Assembly: GCA_003218525.1 (NCBI GenBank)
Contig: QHNU01000092.1
Location: 5,388 to 17,360 of the forward strand
DNA length: 11,973 nt
DNA from: Verrucomicrobiota bacterium
GTDB taxonomy: Bacteria; Verrucomicrobiota; Verrucomicrobiia; Chthoniobacterales; UBA10450
Direction of reading: 5' to 3'
Shown here: in pieces, positions 5,528 through 11,973 of the stretch
Numbering within the stretch: position 1 is the first letter of the stretch
How the letters are laid out: each line of letters opens with the position of its first letter
Notes under the pieces: model-generated
The model's input: only the letters and a program-made list of their open reading frames with translations
The model's database searches: none
Told to the model about the DNA's origin: nothing
Made by a program: the position numbers and the translations under genes

Positions 5528-6991
5528 TTATTCGTAGCGCAGCGCCTTCACCGGATCGAGTCGCGCGGCAAAATACGCCGGGATCAACGCCGCGATTGAG
5601 CAAATCAAAAACGCACTGATGCAAACTTTAACAACATCGATCGGAATGATCTCGGCCGGAATCGAGGAGAATTGGTAGACCTCGCGCGGAAAAATCTCGA
5701 TATGCAGCGTGCCGGCGAGCCAATGGCTGAATTCGTTCCGATAACGAATCAGTGTCATGCCCAGACCAAGGCCGGTCAGCGTTCCGAAAAGACCAACCAC
5801 CATTCCCTGTCCCAGAAAAACCCAGACGATTTGAGCAATGTTCGCGCCCAGCGCCTTCATGATTCCAATCTCGCGGCGCTTTTGCACGGTCACCGTGATG
5901 AGGGTGCTCATGATGCCAAAAGCCGCGACTACGATGATGAAAAAGAGAAGGAAAAACATCACCGTTCGTTCCAGCCGGATCGCTTCGAAATACTGTCGAT
6001 TCATATCGATCCAGGTTTGAGCGAATTGGGGAACGGAAAGCAAAGGTTCGATCTTCTCTTTTACGCGCTCCGCTGCGTACGGATCGACCGTCTTGACCGT
6101 GATTCCGTGGAGGGCATCGCCGAGTCCATATAGTTCTTGTCCAATAAAAATGGGTACGAGCAGAAATTCCGAGTCATGTACGTAATGCCCAGTCTCGTAG
6201 ATGCCAGTAATGGTCAGATCCTTTGGCAATACAATTTCTCGCAACTGATCGATGGCCTTTTTCTCTTCCTCGCCTTTGGCGTTCTCGAGCTTCTTAATTC
6301 CATCGAGGATTTGACCAAGATTACCCGGCGAATAAACAGTCACTTTATCGCCGACATGGACATTTAACTTACGGGCGAGCTCGACCCCGAGCACAGTCGT
6401 ATCACCGCTTAAATCCAGCGTGCCACGTTTAATGAATTTCCGCAGCGGAATGACCTTCTCTTCCTGCGCCGGATCAACACCGCGAATCATGGGAGCGAGC
6501 CGTCGATTTTGATATTCCACAATGACGGGACCTTGAATATAGGGCGCGGTCGCAACCACTCCGGGAATAGAACGAATTTTCTCATCTAACTGGCGCCAGT
6601 TAGTCAGCACATCTTCGGTGGTGACGAGAATGTGAGCGTCGAAATCGATTACTTTTTGTCGCAGCTCTCGATCAAAACCTGTCATCACGGAAATAACGAG
6701 GATGAGAACGGTCACACCGAGAAGGACTCCCAGGACGGAGATAAGCGTAATGATGGAGAGAAAAGTGCGCTTCGGTTTCAGGTACCGCAGCGCCAGGAAA
6801 AAGCTGAATGGCAGACTCAAAGCGTGTAACGGTTGTCGGAAAGTGGGCCGAAGTCCAAACGTTAAAAAAAGTGACACGAGACGTTTCACCGCGTTTGCGA
6901 GATCGCGACGCCGAGGAGAGCGCTGAACTGTCTGAGCTGTCGACCCGATCGGATCAATCGCGGAATCGCGTGCTATGAAAAAGGGCGGCAT
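5528..6991 (-). CDS. LolC/LolE-family lipoprotein-releasing permease
   Basis: This is an inner-membrane ABC permease of the LolC/E (FtsX/MacB_PCD) type, which with the ATPase LolD would release lipoproteins from the inner membrane to LolA. The start of the conserved region, FFLALRYLKPKRTFLSIITL, lies at residues 64-82, followed by TM1 (about 78-104) and the SVMTGFDRELR motif (101-111). A periplasmic domain of about 230 residues follows. Three C-terminal TM helices are at about 343-368, 386-415 and 452-476, with the FtsX-domain motif KRREIGIMKALGA (371-383) between the first two. It ends in ARLDPVKALRYE, the typical LolC/E C-terminus. From ATG 6991 it is 487 aa, longer than the usual 400-415. 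The first ~60 residues are not conserved-looking, and GTG 6889 or TTG 6820 are more family-like starts. No lolD is nearby, so LolC and LolE cannot be told apart. Confidence 0.88.
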   Translation of the reverse strand: MPPFFIARDSAIDPIGSTAQTVQRSPRRRDLANAVKRLVSLFLTFGLRPTFRQPLHALSLPFSFFLALRYLKPKRTFLSIITLISVLGVLLGVTVLILVISVMTGFDRELRQKVIDFDAHILVTTEDVLTNWRQLDEKIRSIPGVVATAPYIQGPVIVEYQNRRLAPMIRGVDPAQEEKVIPLRKFIKRGTLDLSGDTTVLGVELARKLNVHVGDKVTVYSPGNLGQILDGIKKLENAKGEEEKKAIDQLREIVLPKDLTITGIYETGHYVHDSEFLLVPIFIGQELYGLGDALHGITVKTVDPYAAERVKEKIEPLLSVPQFAQTWIDMNRQYFEAIRLERTVMFFLLFFIIVVAAFGIMSTLITVTVQKRREIGIMKALGANIAQIVWVFLGQGMVVGLFGTLTGLGLGMTLIRYRNEFSHWLAGTLHIEIFPREVYQFSSIPAEIIPIDVVKVCISAFLICSIAALIPAYFAARLDPVKALRYE

Positions 6992-7069
6992 TCTACGCGG
7001 CTATTCCGTCGACGCTTCTGCCCGACGCATTCCTCGTCGCGCGAATCGTTAGCCTGGTGAATGGCTAAT

Positions 7070-7432
7070 TCAGGTTTTGAGCGCGTGCGCTTGCAACTCC
7101 TCCAGCGTGACAAATTCGAGCGCGGACGCGTGCGTAGATTCGAGATCGACCGGCGCCGCAATTCCATGATCAAGCGCTTCCTTCCAGCGCGTCACGCAAA
7201 CGCACCACTTGTCGCCGGGTTTCAGGCCAGGAAATTCCCAGTCTGGATGTGGCGTGACGAGATCATTTCCCTGCAACACCGAAAAATCCAGAAACTCGCG
7301 CGTCATTCGTGCGCAAACCGTGTGAAGCCCAACGTCGCCAGGCCCGGTCTTGCAGAAGCCATCCCGATAAAATCCGGTAAGCGGATCTTGACAGCAACAC
7401 TGCAACTCCGTTCCCAGAACATTCGTCGGCAT
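7070..7432 (-). CDS. DUF2237 family protein (cysteine-rich, uncharacterised)
   Basis: This 120-aa product starts at ATG 7432 (MPTNVLGTELQCCCQDPLTG). The frame is open upstream to 7762, but that part is low-quality sequence overlapping the divergent gene, while family proteins begin with the NVLGxxLxxCxxxPxTGFYRDG block. The match covers the whole protein: FYRDGFCKTGPGDVGLHTVC (21-40), the MTREFLDFSVLQGNDLVTP segment (43-61), the FPGLKPGDKWCVCVTRWKEA block (67-86) and the APVDLESTH block (93-101). Conserved Cys are at 12-14, 27, 40, 77 and 79. No biochemical function is established to my knowledge, although the Cys/His content suggests metal binding or redox. It is 63 bp from the divergent 2H phosphoesterase gene and 78 bp or more upstream of the lolC/E-like gene on the same strand. 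No clear Shine-Dalgarno sequence is seen. Confidence 0.88.
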   Translation of the reverse strand: MPTNVLGTELQCCCQDPLTGFYRDGFCKTGPGDVGLHTVCARMTREFLDFSVLQGNDLVTPHPDWEFPGLKPGDKWCVCVTRWKEALDHGIAAPVDLESTHASALEFVTLEELQAHALKT

Positions 7433-7495
7433 GCGTGGACGATAAGCCCAGCTTTGGTTCGTTGCACCATTGTCGTTCCGGCGAAGCTTTGATGG

Positions 7496-8029
7496 ATGGA
7501 TTCGTACGCCATTGCCTATTGGTCGATGCCGGCCGGTGCCGCGCGCAAATTTTTCGAGAGGACCATCCGCGAATCGGCGATGCGATTTGGTGCGCCGCTG
7601 TTCGAGCCGCACCTCACACTTTTTGTTGCACCAGAAGGTTCCCGGCCGCCCGGGGAAGTATTGGGCGAAATTCCGTCGCCCGACTTGGTGCTGGTCGCAC
7701 GTGAAATCGGTTGGAGCGAGAAATTCACCGAAACGCTTTTCATCCGGTTTGAGCGGAATCAAAGATTACTGGATTTAGTCGAGGCGCTCCGAAAATCGCA
7801 TGATGGGTCTGAGCAATACCAAATCGATCCTCATCTCAGCCTGATTTACAAAAAGCTGCCGGCGAAAACGAAATGCGCATTAGCCAAGGAAATCCAATTG
7901 CCCTTTTTGAAAGTCCGTTTCGAGAAGATTCGTGCGATGCGTTGCAAATCACCGACCAAAACGGCGGATGACGTGCGAGAATGGAAACTGCTCGCCACTC
8001 AGAACTCTACGATTCGAAAGGGCGCTTGA
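7496..8029 (+). CDS. 2H phosphoesterase (2'-5' RNA ligase / cyclic phosphodiesterase-like)
   Basis: This 177-aa cytoplasmic protein carries the two catalytic HxT/S motifs that define the 2H phosphoesterase superfamily: PHLTLF with H39 and T41, and PHLSLIY with H113 and S115. The 74-residue spacing is normal for the fold. The N-terminal strand (SYAIAYWSMP) and the region before the second motif fit cyclic phosphodiesterase-like members, which open 2',3'-cyclic phosphates or 1''-2'' cyclic ADP-ribose phosphates. The exact substrate cannot be read from sequence. The start is ATG 7496, and another ATG at 7492 is out of frame. No Shine-Dalgarno sequence is evident. The 3' end overlaps the convergent metallophosphoesterase gene by 31 bp. 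The gene could belong with that phosphoesterase in RNA-end or nucleotide turnover, but this is speculative. Confidence 0.83.
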   Translation: MDSYAIAYWSMPAGAARKFFERTIRESAMRFGAPLFEPHLTLFVAPEGSRPPGEVLGEIPSPDLVLVAREIGWSEKFTETLFIRFERNQRLLDLVEALRKSHDGSEQYQIDPHLSLIYKKLPAKTKCALAKEIQLPFLKVRFEKIRAMRCKSPTKTADDVREWKLLATQNSTIRKGA

Positions 8030-8721
8030 CCCGGCGCGGCTCGGCGAAGCAATGGAGCCGAGACATTGTAAACGGGCACACCGGTGGCCGTGGCGGCGTC
8101 AGCCGTGCCGTTGTGGGCGTGTCCGTGAAAAACGGCATTGACCCGAAAACGATTGATCGGCTCTTCCAGACGACTTGATCCGAGGAAGGCAAAAATTTCC
8201 GGATCTTCGCCCTGTACCGTCGCTCGAATCGGGGAATAATGGAGCACGACAATTTTTTTCTCGGTTTGCAGTTTGGACAATGCTTGCTCGAGCCGCACCG
8301 CATGATCAATCGCCTCCTGGACGAACTGTTTGATCAACGGCTCGCCCCATGCGTTCAGCATGCGCCGGCCAAAGCCGCCCCCGAAGCCGCACACGCCCGC
8401 GAAACCGATGCCATTAATTTCGTGCGCCCCTCCGTCGAGCAAAACAACGCCGGCTTGGTCCAAGACCTTCTCGATCAGTTTACCTTCGCCCGATTCCAGG
8501 TCGTGATTGCCAAGAACAGCGAGCGCCGGAATGCGTAAGCCAGAGTGTAAATCGGCAACAAGTTCCTCCGCCTCCTCGGCCAATCCGTAATCGGTCATGT
8601 CCCCGCAAAGCAACAGCAGATCGGCTCGCCGCGAAATTTCAGCGAAGGCGTCGTGCATGACGCCGCGCGAATGTTTCCCATAATGAAGATCGGCCGTGGC
8701 CGCGACGCGAAGTTTACCCAT
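7999..8721 (-). CDS. Calcineurin-like metallophosphoesterase
   Basis: This 240-aa enzyme has every metal-ligand block of the calcineurin-like phosphoesterase fold: TADLHYGKH (D11, H13), LCGDMTDYG (D41), LGNHDLESG (N72, H73), VLHYSP (H161) and FHGHAHNG (H199, H201, H203). This dinuclear-metal fold covers protein phosphatases, nucleotidases, cyclic-nucleotide phosphodiesterases and DNA nucleases. This protein is compact with no added domain or signal peptide, so it should be cytoplasmic. The substrate is unknown. The GGFGRRMLNAWGEPL insert (114-128) between the GNHD and HYSP blocks could help place it in a subfamily. It is divergent from the nucleotidyltransferase gene with only 41 bp between annotated starts, and overlaps the 2H phosphoesterase gene at its 3' end. 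Confidence 0.88.
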   Translation of the reverse strand: MGKLRVAATADLHYGKHSRGVMHDAFAEISRRADLLLLCGDMTDYGLAEEAEELVADLHSGLRIPALAVLGNHDLESGEGKLIEKVLDQAGVVLLDGGAHEINGIGFAGVCGFGGGFGRRMLNAWGEPLIKQFVQEAIDHAVRLEQALSKLQTEKKIVVLHYSPIRATVQGEDPEIFAFLGSSRLEEPINRFRVNAVFHGHAHNGTADAATATGVPVYNVSAPLLRRAAPGQAPFRIVEF

Positions 8722-8762
8722 CGATTACGAAACGGAAGCGCGTTCGGTGCCGGACGTTTATC

Positions 8763-9641
8763 GTGGTGAAACGATGCACCCGTGTCCTCTGGCAGACGCG
8801 TATCATTACCGTGGAAAATGACGGAAAAACAGCAGGCTTTGACGCCGAGTGTGCTGCGTTTTACAGGCGCGCGATCCAGTTGCTTCGGCAAAACGAAATA
8901 CCATTCCTGCTCGGCGGCGCTTATGCGGTCTGCGTCTATACCGGTCTAGCGCGACACACCAAAGACGTTGATCTCTTTATTCGGGCGGCCGATCGCGATC
9001 GTGCTCTCGCGATTTTCGAGAACAATGGATGTCGGATTGAGAAAACTTTCCCACACTGGCTGGCAAAGGTTTATCTCGGGCAAAACATCATCGACTTGAT
9101 CTACGCGGCTGGCAATGGCCTGGGTTTAGTCGATGATTCCTGGTTTGCGCGTGGGCGAGATGATGAACTACTCGGGCTTCCGGTGAAGGTAATGGGCCCG
9201 GAAGATATCATCTGGATGAAAGCGTTTATTCAAGAACGTGAACGGTTCGACGGTGCCGATATTGCTCACATGATCCAAAGCTGCGCTGAATCAATCGACT
9301 GGGCGTATTTGCGCACACGTTTCGGAGCAGACTGGCGCGTCTTACTCAGTTTTCTTGTTTTGTTTGGCTACATCTACCCATCGGAACGCCAACGTGTGCC
9401 GGCGCATCTTACCCACGAACTCACGCGTCTTTTGGCGCATGAGCAGATCGTTCCGTTTCACGACCGAATTTGCCGCGGCACATTTTTGTCGCGCGCGCAA
9501 TTTTTGCCCGATGTGAACGAGCGCGGCTACAATGATGCGCGACTTGAGCCGCGCACGACGATGACGGAGAAGGATATTGCGCTTTGGACAGCGGCGATTG
9601 AGAAAGATAATCGCTCTTATTTGATGGGATCCTGCGGTTGA
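8763..9641 (+). CDS. Nucleotidyltransferase-fold protein (Pol-beta superfamily, AbiEii/minimal NTase-like)
   Basis: This 292-aa protein contains a Pol-beta type nucleotidyltransferase core. FLLGGAYAV (48-56) carries the GG signature, HTKDVDLFI (65-73) carries the metal-binding Asp pair D68 and D70, and IIDLIY (109-114) supplies a likely third Asp, D111. A region resembling the AbiEii or DUF6036-like helical half follows, with MGPEDIIWMKAFIQERERFDGADI at 144-167. The C-terminal ~90 residues are unrecognised. Activity could be nucleotidyl transfer to RNA, protein or a small molecule. No antitoxin-like gene is adjacent, so a toxin-antitoxin role is unsupported. The GTG at 8763 is the longest start. 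GTG 8766 and GTG 8811 are alternatives, and the first ~20 residues look unconserved. The gene is divergent from the metallophosphoesterase and 74 bp upstream of the Hsp70 gene, possibly co-transcribed with it. Confidence 0.75.
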   Translation: MVKRCTRVLWQTRIITVENDGKTAGFDAECAAFYRRAIQLLRQNEIPFLLGGAYAVCVYTGLARHTKDVDLFIRAADRDRALAIFENNGCRIEKTFPHWLAKVYLGQNIIDLIYAAGNGLGLVDDSWFARGRDDELLGLPVKVMGPEDIIWMKAFIQERERFDGADIAHMIQSCAESIDWAYLRTRFGADWRVLLSFLVLFGYIYPSERQRVPAHLTHELTRLLAHEQIVPFHDRICRGTFLSRAQFLPDVNERGYNDARLEPRTTMTEKDIALWTAAIEKDNRSYLMGSCG

Positions 9642-9715
9642 GAATCGGCCTCACAGCGACCAGAATTTCGTCTTCGCCAATTGCCCAGGCCGCGGGATTG
9701 CCGGTAAAGTAAACG

Positions 9716-11512
9716 GTGAGCCATATTGTTGGCATCGATCTCGGCACGACCAATTCCCTTATCGGGATAATGGAATCGGGGTTTCCGATTTTGGTGGCGG
9801 ATGAAAATGGCGAACGTCTCACGCCATCAGTCGTGCATTTTCCGGAGGCGGGCGAGCCCATGATTGGGCGGGCGGCTTTGCGGGCCAGGGCGCTCGCGCC
9901 TAGCACGACAATTTATTCGATCAAACGGCTCATGGGAACGCGGCGCGATGAAATCAAAAAGCTCAATGTTGATTATGAAATCGCAGCAGGTAAAAAGGGA
10001 CTCGCTCGGGTTCGCGTTCGAGACCGTGAATTTTCGCCAGAAGAACTTTCTGCGCTGATTCTGAGGAAATTGAAAGCCCAGGCTGAACGCGCCCTTGGTC
10101 GCGCCGTCGATCGGGCTGTGATTACGGTGCCCGCTTACTTCAATGACACACAGCGTAAGGCGACGAAACGTGCCGGCGAACTCGCCGGCTTCAATGTCGA
10201 ACGAATCGTAAACGAACCAACCGCAGCCGCGCTGGCCTACGGACTTGATCGATCGAAAACAAAATTGCGGGTCGGCGTCTACGATCTGGGCGGAGGCACA
10301 TTCGACATTTCGATTCTGCAATTGGACCATGGGCTATTCGAGGTGCTGGCGACGAACGGCAATACCCAGCTTGGCGGGGACGATATTGACAACGCGATTA
10401 TCGAATATGTGCTGGCAAGATTCGGTGTCCCCATCGGAGCTGGCGATGTCGCGCGACTGCGTGAGGTGGTAATTGATGCCAAGCATCGATTGTCGGTTGA
10501 GGAAAACGCGACGATTCGCCTGCCATTCGTTGGCGGACGAAACTTGGAAATTCCATTGTCTCGAGCAGAGTTGGAGAAAATCGCTCAACCTATAATTGAA
10601 AAAACGCGCTGGCATTGTGCGCGCGCTCTGGCTGACGCGAGACTAACAGCTGAAGAACTCGACGAAGTGATTCTGGTCGGTGGCGCGACGAAGATGCCGC
10701 TGGTGCGCAGATTTGTCCGCGAATTCTTTGCTCGTGAACCCAATATTTCGCAAAATCCGGAGGAAATAGTGGCGGTGGGCGCGACCATCCAAGCGGGGAT
10801 TTTAGCGGGTGCGCTTCGCGACGTCGTGCTCCTGGACGTTACGCCACTGTCGCTCGGAATTGAAACGTTCGGCGGGCTCATGAATATCATTATTCCGCGG
10901 AACTCGACTATTCCGATTAAGGCGGGCGAAATGTTTACCACGGCGGTGAATAATCAACGCGCGATGTCGATCAAAGTGCTGCAAGGCGAGCGCGAGATGG
11001 CGCAGGACAACTGGCTTCTCGGGCAACTCGCGATTGAGTTCGAGCCCGCGCCGAAAGGCGTGCCGCGTGTAGGGGTACAATTTGAAATCGACGCCAACGG
11101 TATTCTGCACGTGCTGGCGCGGGACACGAAAACAGGTGCGGAAAGAAAGCTGGAGATGACCAGCGCGATCGATGTCTCGGAGGAAGCAGTGGAAAGAATG
11201 TTGGCTGATTCACTCGAGCATGCGTTTGACGATATGAGCGAGCGCGCCTGGGTGGAAGCAAAGGTGAAAACGGATGAGATGGTGGCGGCCATCGAGGCGG
11301 CACTGCCAGTCGCGGGAAACGAGATTAGCGACGAGGAACACGCTCTGATCGCCCAAGCCGTGCGGGAAGTGCTCGAAGCAGCTTCGAGTCAAAACCTTGC
11401 GCGATTACAGCGCGCGAATTCTGCCCTTGACCACGCGACACAAAATCTGGCCGATCTCGTCCTGCGGAAAGCGATGATGGGGAAACCAGAAGTCCAGGAA
11501 ACGGATCATTAG
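9716..11512 (+). CDS. Hsp70 family chaperone, DnaK/HscA-like
   Basis: This 598-aa cytoplasmic ATP-driven chaperone has a complete Hsp70 ATPase: phosphate-1 IDLGTTNS (7-14), VITVPAYFNDTQR (135-147), NEPTAAALAYGLD (166-178), phosphate-2 VYDLGGGTFDIS (188-199) and adenosine block VILVGGATKMPLV (318-330). The linker VLLDV (371-375) leads to the substrate-binding domain, with TPLSLGIETFGG (376-387) and MSIKVLQGERE (417-427), then a helical lid to the end. Features recalled as HscA-like rather than DnaK-like are SIKRLMG (68-74), the shortened segment after LGGDDID (219-225), IPRNSTIP (393-400), and a C-terminus ending in a short TQNLADLVLRKAMMGKPEV-type tail without the long Gly/Asp-rich DnaK tail. 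HscA serves Fe-S cluster assembly, but no hscB, iscU or fdx is in the window. GTG 9716 begins SHIVGIDLGTTNS at the expected point. No dnaJ or grpE is adjacent. Confidence 0.9.
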   Translation: MSHIVGIDLGTTNSLIGIMESGFPILVADENGERLTPSVVHFPEAGEPMIGRAALRARALAPSTTIYSIKRLMGTRRDEIKKLNVDYEIAAGKKGLARVRVRDREFSPEELSALILRKLKAQAERALGRAVDRAVITVPAYFNDTQRKATKRAGELAGFNVERIVNEPTAAALAYGLDRSKTKLRVGVYDLGGGTFDISILQLDHGLFEVLATNGNTQLGGDDIDNAIIEYVLARFGVPIGAGDVARLREVVIDAKHRLSVEENATIRLPFVGGRNLEIPLSRAELEKIAQPIIEKTRWHCARALADARLTAEELDEVILVGGATKMPLVRRFVREFFAREPNISQNPEEIVAVGATIQAGILAGALRDVVLLDVTPLSLGIETFGGLMNIIIPRNSTIPIKAGEMFTTAVNNQRAMSIKVLQGEREMAQDNWLLGQLAIEFEPAPKGVPRVGVQFEIDANGILHVLARDTKTGAERKLEMTSAIDVSEEAVERMLADSLEHAFDDMSERAWVEAKVKTDEMVAAIEAALPVAGNEISDEEHALIAQAVREVLEAASSQNLARLQRANSALDHATQNLADLVLRKAMMGKPEVQETDH

Positions 11513-11531
11513 CAGAATGAATTAGGACGCG

Positions 11532-11552
11532 GGAAACAAGCAACTAGAAACA
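11532..11552. repeat. Second occurrence of the GGAAACA-type phrase
   Basis: GGAAACAAGCAACTAGAAACA (read as GGAAACA-AGCAACTA-GAAACA) matches GGAAACA-GCAAACTA-GGAAACA upstream of the Spy-like gene with only small gaps. Here it lies 20 bp after the Hsp70 stop codon and precedes no gene start, so the phrase is not simply a ribosome-binding leader. Confidence 0.5.
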
Positions 11553-11553
11553 A

Positions 11554-11584
11554 CCACAAATTGTGGAGACAGCCGGGCCGGCTG
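11554..11584. repeat. Pair of adjacent short palindromes
   Basis: CCACAA-A-TTGTGG (11554-11566) and CAGCCGG-G-CCGGCTG (11570-11584) are perfect inverted repeats, each around one central base and 3 nt apart. Neither is followed by a T-tract on either strand, so they are not ordinary intrinsic terminators. Operator-like sites or mRNA 3'-end stabilising hairpins are possible. Confidence 0.5.
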
Positions 11585-11767
11585 CAATTCAGAAGAAAAT
11601 ACTAATCAGGAAACCAAGAAATGAGGAACCACAAACAAAGCAGAAATTTCATCGTTTTCCTGCTCTCCTGAATAAATAAATTAGATCGGAAGCGACGGAG
11701 CGCCCGTCCCTCCATTTGACCTGTCGCGATAACTGCAGCGAGGGTTCAGAAGCAAAACAGAATCGTC

Positions 11768-11803
11768 GCGCCTTGACTGAGCGAGGCGGCTACAACTGTA
11801 GCC
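11768..11803. repeat. Hairpin + CTACAAC dispersed element, copy 2
   Basis: GCGCCTT, GACTGAGC and GAGGCGGC (11768-11790) form an imperfect hairpin around a CTGAG centre, followed by CTACAAC (11790-11796). The end also forms a perfect 7-bp inverted repeat, GGCTACA-AC-TGTAGCC (11788-11803). The layout mirrors the element at 5362-5387. Confidence 0.5.
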
Positions 11804-11845
11804 ACGGTCTGGCGCTTGCCGGATTACCGTGCGCCGGATTCCGAA

Positions 11846-11973
11846 TTATCGCGGCGACAAATCGACCGGCGTCGGGGACGGCATCGCATTCGCAGTCGCG
11901 GAAGGCGACGGCACGGGCGCTTGAGTCGAGGGCACGGTGGATTGAATGGATTGAGTCTTCTGGAGCGCGTCTT
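11846..11973 (-). CDS. C-terminal tail of a Pro/Ser/Thr-rich protein (truncated at right edge)
   Basis: On the minus strand an open frame of 41 codons enters from the right edge and ends at TAA (11848-11846). The visible tail reads DALQKTQSIQSTVPSTQAPV, then PSPSATANAMPSPTPVDLSP, ending in Arg. Such low-complexity Pro/Ser/Thr/Ala tails are common at the ends of secreted, membrane or lipoprotein-type proteins and are rare in random frames, which supports coding. The other two minus frames give Arg-rich sequence. No domain is visible, so no function is proposed. No T-tract terminator follows, although the GGCTACA/TGTAGCC hairpin lies about 43 bp downstream. Confidence 0.55.
   Translation of the reverse strand, partial: DALQKTQSIQSTVPSTQAPVPSPSATANAMPSPTPVDLSPR

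Larger units (their letters stand above)
11513..11845. other. Intergenic region after the Hsp70 gene with repeats and palindromes
   Basis: These 333 bp have no credible gene. They hold an A-rich GGAAAC phrase (11532-11552), two adjacent short palindromes (11554-11584), a purine-rich stretch around 11600-11640, and a hairpin-plus-CTACAAC element (11768-11803). An 8-bp direct repeat GCCGGATT lies at 11818-11825 and 11833-11840. No hairpin with a T-tract is visible close to the Hsp70 stop. Confidence 0.7.

Noticed and set aside
5505..5534. TGTAACG on the plus strand near the end of the permease gene as an ECF promoter
   Set aside because: The -35-like block differs at its last base, no GTC block follows at 17 nt, and it points into the 3' end of an opposite-strand gene.
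7433..7762. Upstream extension of the DUF2237 frame
   Set aside because: The added 110 residues match nothing, are antisense to the divergent 2H phosphoesterase, and family proteins begin at the NVLG block, which fits ATG 7432.
8763..9641. Toxin-antitoxin system built on the AbiEii-like nucleotidyltransferase
   Set aside because: No small antitoxin-like gene lies next to it. The neighbours are a divergent metallophosphoesterase and an Hsp70 chaperone.
9421..9906. 161-codon open frame on the minus strand spanning the nucleotidyltransferase/Hsp70 junction
   Set aside because: It lies opposite two well-supported genes, shows no domain, and has a Ser/Ala/Arg-rich composition typical of antisense frames in GC-rich DNA.
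11599..11649. Short minus-strand frame MKFLLCLWFLISWFPD (16 aa) after an AGGA sequence
   Set aside because: It is too short and sits within a purine-rich low-complexity stretch whose complement naturally gives Phe/Leu-rich peptides, with no other support.
1..11973. CRISPR array, insertion sequence, prophage, tRNA or rRNA
   Set aside because: I found no regularly spaced direct repeats, transposase or phage proteins, and no tRNA-like cloverleaf or rRNA signature while reading both strands.

Overview
The window looks like a chromosomal segment from a Gram-negative, diderm bacterium with moderately high GC. It carries a lipid A kinase (LpxK), a LolC/E-type lipoprotein-releasing permease and two Spy-like periplasmic proteins. 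Most starts lack a clear Shine-Dalgarno sequence, several are GTG, and intergenic spaces carry A-rich GGAAAC phrases and hairpin-plus-CTACAAC elements. This combination is reminiscent of soil Verrucomicrobiota (Chthoniobacterales-like), but that placement is inference from memory. There is no rRNA, tRNA, CRISPR array, transposase or phage gene.

Layout, left to right. Positions 1-204 (minus) hold the 5' part of a gene that runs off the left edge. Diverging from it is a two-gene operon, thrB (homoserine kinase) and lpxK (tetraacyldisaccharide 4'-kinase), overlapping by 4 bp. A stand-alone LigD-type DNA polymerase/primase domain follows at 2493-3413. It converges, with 4 bp between stop codons, on a three-gene minus-strand operon at 3418-4678: ECF sigma factor, single-TM anti-sigma factor, and a membrane-anchored Spy/CnrX-like sensor. 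All three are joined by ATGA overlaps. Divergent from the sigma gene is a secreted Spy-like protein (4844-5212) followed by two tandem intrinsic terminators.

Next come a LolC/E permease (minus, 5528-6991), a DUF2237 protein (minus), a 2H phosphoesterase (plus), a metallophosphoesterase (minus, overlapping the 2H gene tail-to-tail by 31 bp), a nucleotidyltransferase-fold protein (plus) and an Hsp70 chaperone with HscA-like features (plus, 9716-11512). A 333-bp repeat-bearing intergenic region follows. The last 128 bp hold the Pro/Ser/Thr-rich C-terminus of a minus-strand gene that enters from the right.

The most coherent system is the 3418-5212 module. The 165-bp sigma/Spy intergenic region carries the same two-block motif on both strands, TGTAACC-N17-GTCA(A/T)T, once facing the sigma operon and once facing the Spy-like gene. 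The simplest reading is an autoregulated ECF regulon. The Spy/CnrX-like membrane protein would sense an envelope or metal signal, the anti-sigma factor would release the sigma factor, and the sigma factor would transcribe its own operon and a periplasmic chaperone-like effector. The remaining genes look like housekeeping or accessory enzymes without an obvious shared pathway.
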